7,886 bases of DNA from an uncultured Ruminococcus sp. GTDB lineage: Bacteria; Bacillota; Clostridia; Oscillospirales; CAG-272. A model generated the notes under the pieces. The model worked only from the letters and a program-made list of their open reading frames with translations, searched no databases and was not told the DNA's origin. The stretch lies in NCBI GenBank assembly GCA_902796505.1, contig CADBPA010000094.1, positions 1 to 7,886 on the forward strand, given 5' to 3'. Within the stretch, counting starts at the first letter, position 1. Each line of letters starts with the position of its first letter. Made by a program: the position numbers and the translations under genes. Below are positions 6,390-7,886 of this stretch, one piece after another.

Positions 6390-6400
6390 CGCTTTGTCAA
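6372..6400 (-). promoter_or_regulatory. Perfect consensus sigma-70 promoter of the flavodoxin gene
   Basis: Read on the minus strand, TTGACA (plus-strand 6395-6400) is followed after exactly 17 bp by TATAAT (6372-6377). Both hexamers match consensus fully. Transcription should start near 6365, leaving about 33 nt of leader before the ATG at 6332. Such strength without control would give very high expression, which fits repression through the overlapping inverted repeat. Confidence 0.92.
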
Positions 6401-6467
6401 GTGGAGCAACAGGGAAAAATGAATTTTTTTTCTTTTCTTGGCGTCAAAATATCGCAAGATCCGGCGC

Positions 6468-6597
6468 GGAGCGGGCGAAAACCTTTCGGGCGCAGGCGCT
6501 CCCCGGAATAGAGGGATCGGTCAAAGATTCTTTCCGATGCGCAGGCGCTCCCCGGAGCAGAGGGGAGCGGGCGAAAACCTTCCGGGCGCAGGCGCAT
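6468..6597. repeat. Three degenerate tandem repeats of about 48 bp
   Basis: The core GCGCAGGCGC begins at 6490, 6539 and 6586, giving periods of 49 and 47 bp. Copies 1 and 3 also share GAGCGGGCGAAAACCTT (starting at 6469 and 6565). Copies 1 and 2 share the core extended to GCGCAGGCGCTCCCCGGA. A strong hairpin, CGCTCCCC (6546-6553) with GGGGAGCG (6562-6569), spans the junction of copies 2 and 3. The array lies between the pfkA terminator and the flavodoxin promoter. It is not a CRISPR: the copies are degenerate and have no unique spacers. Confidence 0.75.
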
Positions 6598-6619
6598 ATC
6601 GGACGGCGCGGAGCAGATG

Positions 6620-6644
6620 AAAAGGGCCGCCTTTCCGGCAGCCC
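6620..6644 (-). terminator. Intrinsic terminator of pfkA
   Basis: On the minus strand, GGGCTGCC (plus-strand 6637-6644) pairs with GGCGGCCC (6624-6631) through eight pairs, including one G-U wobble, around a GGAAA loop. Four T residues follow (6620-6623). It lies 37 bp after the pfkA stop. The T-tract is short, so termination may be partial. Confidence 0.6.
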
Positions 6645-6681
6645 CGTGGGGATCCCTTCGCGCAGAAAAAGTCGATCGGGA

Positions 6682-7746
6682 TCAGATATTGATGTCGTTC
6701 GCCATATCGTAGAGGCGGCGGATGATCTTGCGCTTGCGCTCGCAATGGCTCTGCATGCGCCGGACCGTCGCTTCGTCAAAGCGGTCGAGCTCGCCTTCTT
6801 CCAGATGGCCTTTATACATCGCGTCGAGCGTCAGCGCGTACTGAATGTCGCGCGAGACGATCTTGTTTCTTCTCTCGCAGATGACGAGATTGGAATGGCC
6901 TTTGAGCAGTTCCTCGACGGCGAGATAACCCATCTGCGACGCCAGCACGCGGTCGTGCAGAGAGGGGCTTCCGCCGCGCACGATGTGGCCGAGGCGGGCA
7001 AAACGGGATTCCACGCCGGTCTCTTCCTCGATACGCTTGGTCAGCCGCTCGCCGAAATCGCCGCCGAAGGCCTCCGAGACGATGACGAGGAAGTTGCGCT
7101 TGCCGAGCTCGCGGGAATGCTTGATCTTTTCGATCAGGGCGTCCTCGTCGAAGGGGATCTCCGGGATGGCGATGCCGGTCGCGCCCGAACCGATACCGGT
7201 GTTCAGCGCGATGTCTCCCGATCCGCGGCCCATGACCTCGATGACCGAGCAGCGCGCGTGAGACTCGCAGGTGTCGCGCAGGTTGTCGATGAGGGCGATG
7301 ATGGTGTTCATCGCGGTGTCAAAGCCGATGGTATGGTCGGTGGAGGCGACGTCGTTGTCGATCGTGCCGGGCAGGCAGATGCAGGGAACGCCGGCCTCGG
7401 TCAGTTTTTTCGCGCCGCGGAAGGTCCCGTCGCCGCCGATGGCGACGATGCCGTCGATGCCGAGCTCCCGGCAGGCGTTGACGGCGCGCTGAAAGCCCTC
7501 CGCCGTCATCATTTCCTTGCATCTCGCCGTGTAGAGGATCGTGCCTCCGCGGTCGATGATGTTGCCGACCGAGCGCGCGTGAAGCTCCTCCACGTCGTGG
7601 TCGATGAGTCCGCTGTATCCGCGCATAATGCCGAGCACGCGCAGACCTTTGGCGAGCGCCGCGCGGGTGACCGCGCGAACGGCGGCGTTCATGCCGGGGG
7701 CGTCTCCTCCGGATGTCAGAACGCCGATGGTCTTGAAGTTTTTCAT
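6682..7746 (-). CDS. pfkA: ATP-dependent 6-phosphofructokinase
   Basis: PfkA phosphorylates fructose 6-phosphate to fructose 1,6-bisphosphate, the committing step of glycolysis in the cytosol. The 354-aa protein shows GVLTSGGDAPGMNAAVRA (8-25), TARC (73-76), GGDGT (104-108), PGTIDND with catalytic Asp130 (126-132), MGRGSGD (172-178) and LGHIVRGGSP (252-261). Gly107 and Gly127 occupy the positions that mark ATP use; pyrophosphate enzymes have Asp and Lys there. It is about 35 residues longer than E. coli PfkA, chiefly a charged C-terminal extension (about 320-354). Against E. coli as I recall it, effector-site Arg54, Glu187 and Lys211 become Ala57, Thr190 and Leu214, so ADP/PEP control may differ. 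The frame is open upstream to 7872, but AAGGAAA (7755-7761) and the family start MKxxKTIGVLTSGGD fix the ATG at 7746. It has its own promoter and terminator and appears monocistronic. Confidence 0.97.
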   Translation of the reverse strand: MKNFKTIGVLTSGGDAPGMNAAVRAVTRAALAKGLRVLGIMRGYSGLIDHDVEELHARSVGNIIDRGGTILYTARCKEMMTAEGFQRAVNACRELGIDGIVAIGGDGTFRGAKKLTEAGVPCICLPGTIDNDVASTDHTIGFDTAMNTIIALIDNLRDTCESHARCSVIEVMGRGSGDIALNTGIGSGATGIAIPEIPFDEDALIEKIKHSRELGKRNFLVIVSEAFGGDFGERLTKRIEEETGVESRFARLGHIVRGGSPSLHDRVLASQMGYLAVEELLKGHSNLVICERRNKIVSRDIQYALTLDAMYKGHLEEGELDRFDEATVRRMQSHCERKRKIIRRLYDMANDINI

Positions 7747-7788
7747 GATTTTGGTTTCCTTGTCGCTTGAAAGATTCGTTACCTTCCG

Positions 7789-7817
7789 ATTATACAACAA
7801 TTTTTCCCGGATTGCAA
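7789..7817 (-). promoter_or_regulatory. Sigma-70-type promoter of pfkA
   Basis: On the minus strand, TTGCAA (plus-strand 7812-7817) precedes a perfect TATAAT (7789-7794) by exactly 17 bp. Transcription should start near 7782, about 36 nt before the pfkA ATG. The region upstream is rich in A/T tracts (7801-7865), which may act as an UP element. Confidence 0.85.
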
Positions 7818-7865
7818 TGCTTTTTACAAAAAAACGCAAAAATTTCGCTCTTTCGCTTTCTTTTT

Positions 7866-7880
7866 TCCGCACTTTGCGGA
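7866..7880. repeat. Short hairpin at the window edge
   Basis: TCCGCA (7866-7871) and TGCGGA (7875-7880) form a 6-bp stem with a 3-nt loop. On the plus strand it is followed by a single T-run of four and preceded by a T-rich tract. It may be a weak terminator of a gene beyond the edge; the evidence is slight. Confidence 0.25.
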
Positions 7881-7886
7881 TTTTGC

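Noticed and set aside
6397..6597. 66-codon minus-strand frame through the repeats
   Set aside because: Its repeated peptide (RLRPxGFRPL) simply reflects copies 1 and 3. The periods of 49 and 47 bp are not multiples of three, and there is no ribosome-binding site.
6468..6597. CRISPR array
   Set aside because: Only three degenerate copies occur, with no constant repeat plus unique spacers, and no cas gene is nearby.
6394..7770. 458-codon plus-strand open frame opposite pfkA
   Set aside because: It lies antisense to a clear pfkA and also crosses its promoter, terminator and the repeats. The translation matches no family and is a by-product of GC-rich codon use.
7747..7872. 42-residue N-terminal extension of PfkA
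   Set aside because: It contains the promoter and ribosome-binding site, and family proteins begin at MKxxKTIGVLTSGGD.

Overview
The window comes from a GC-rich bacterium with Firmicutes-type signals: strong AAGGAG ribosome-binding sites, consensus TTGACA/TATAAT promoters with 17-bp spacers, and U-tailed hairpin terminators. The best guess is an uncultured Clostridia-class organism. This rests on a short ProB without a PUA domain, the forms of PfkA and flavodoxin, and a small accessory protein of a type I recall from gut Firmicutes. It is an inference; no 16S or other marker gene is present.

Layout. A small unrecognised protein (18-251, +) is followed by two tandem hairpin terminators and about 540 bp without a gene. 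A promoter at 710-738 then drives proB (790-1557), proA (1580-2851) and proC (2887-3675), which together encode the whole glutamate-to-proline pathway. A ROK-family sugar kinase (3775-4725) follows 99 bp later with no visible terminator between. After an AT-rich gap with a likely promoter and a small palindrome comes gmhA (4862-5485), a SIS-fold sedoheptulose-7-phosphate isomerase. About 330 bp of apparently non-coding GC-rich DNA and a terminator (5814-5858) end the plus-strand block. Two minus-strand genes face it: a short flavodoxin (6332-5910) with a perfect consensus promoter embedded in a symmetric inverted repeat, and pfkA, ATP-dependent 6-phosphofructokinase (7746-6682), with its own promoter and terminator. 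Three degenerate tandem repeats of about 48 bp lie between these two genes.

Function. ProB, ProA and ProC convert glutamate to proline with ATP and NAD(P)H. PfkA is the committing step of glycolysis. The ROK kinase and GmhA act on sugars or sugar phosphates and may feed glycan-precursor synthesis, but no other heptose gene is present. The flavodoxin is a small FMN electron carrier, or a related protein, of unknown partner.

I see no evidence of a new defence, mobile or biosynthetic system; this is mainly housekeeping metabolism. The points most worth a second look are the symmetric element over the flavodoxin promoter, the roughly four-fold excess of GATC sites, the ROK kinase lacking its zinc cysteines, the PfkA with altered effector-site residues, and the intergenic repeat array.
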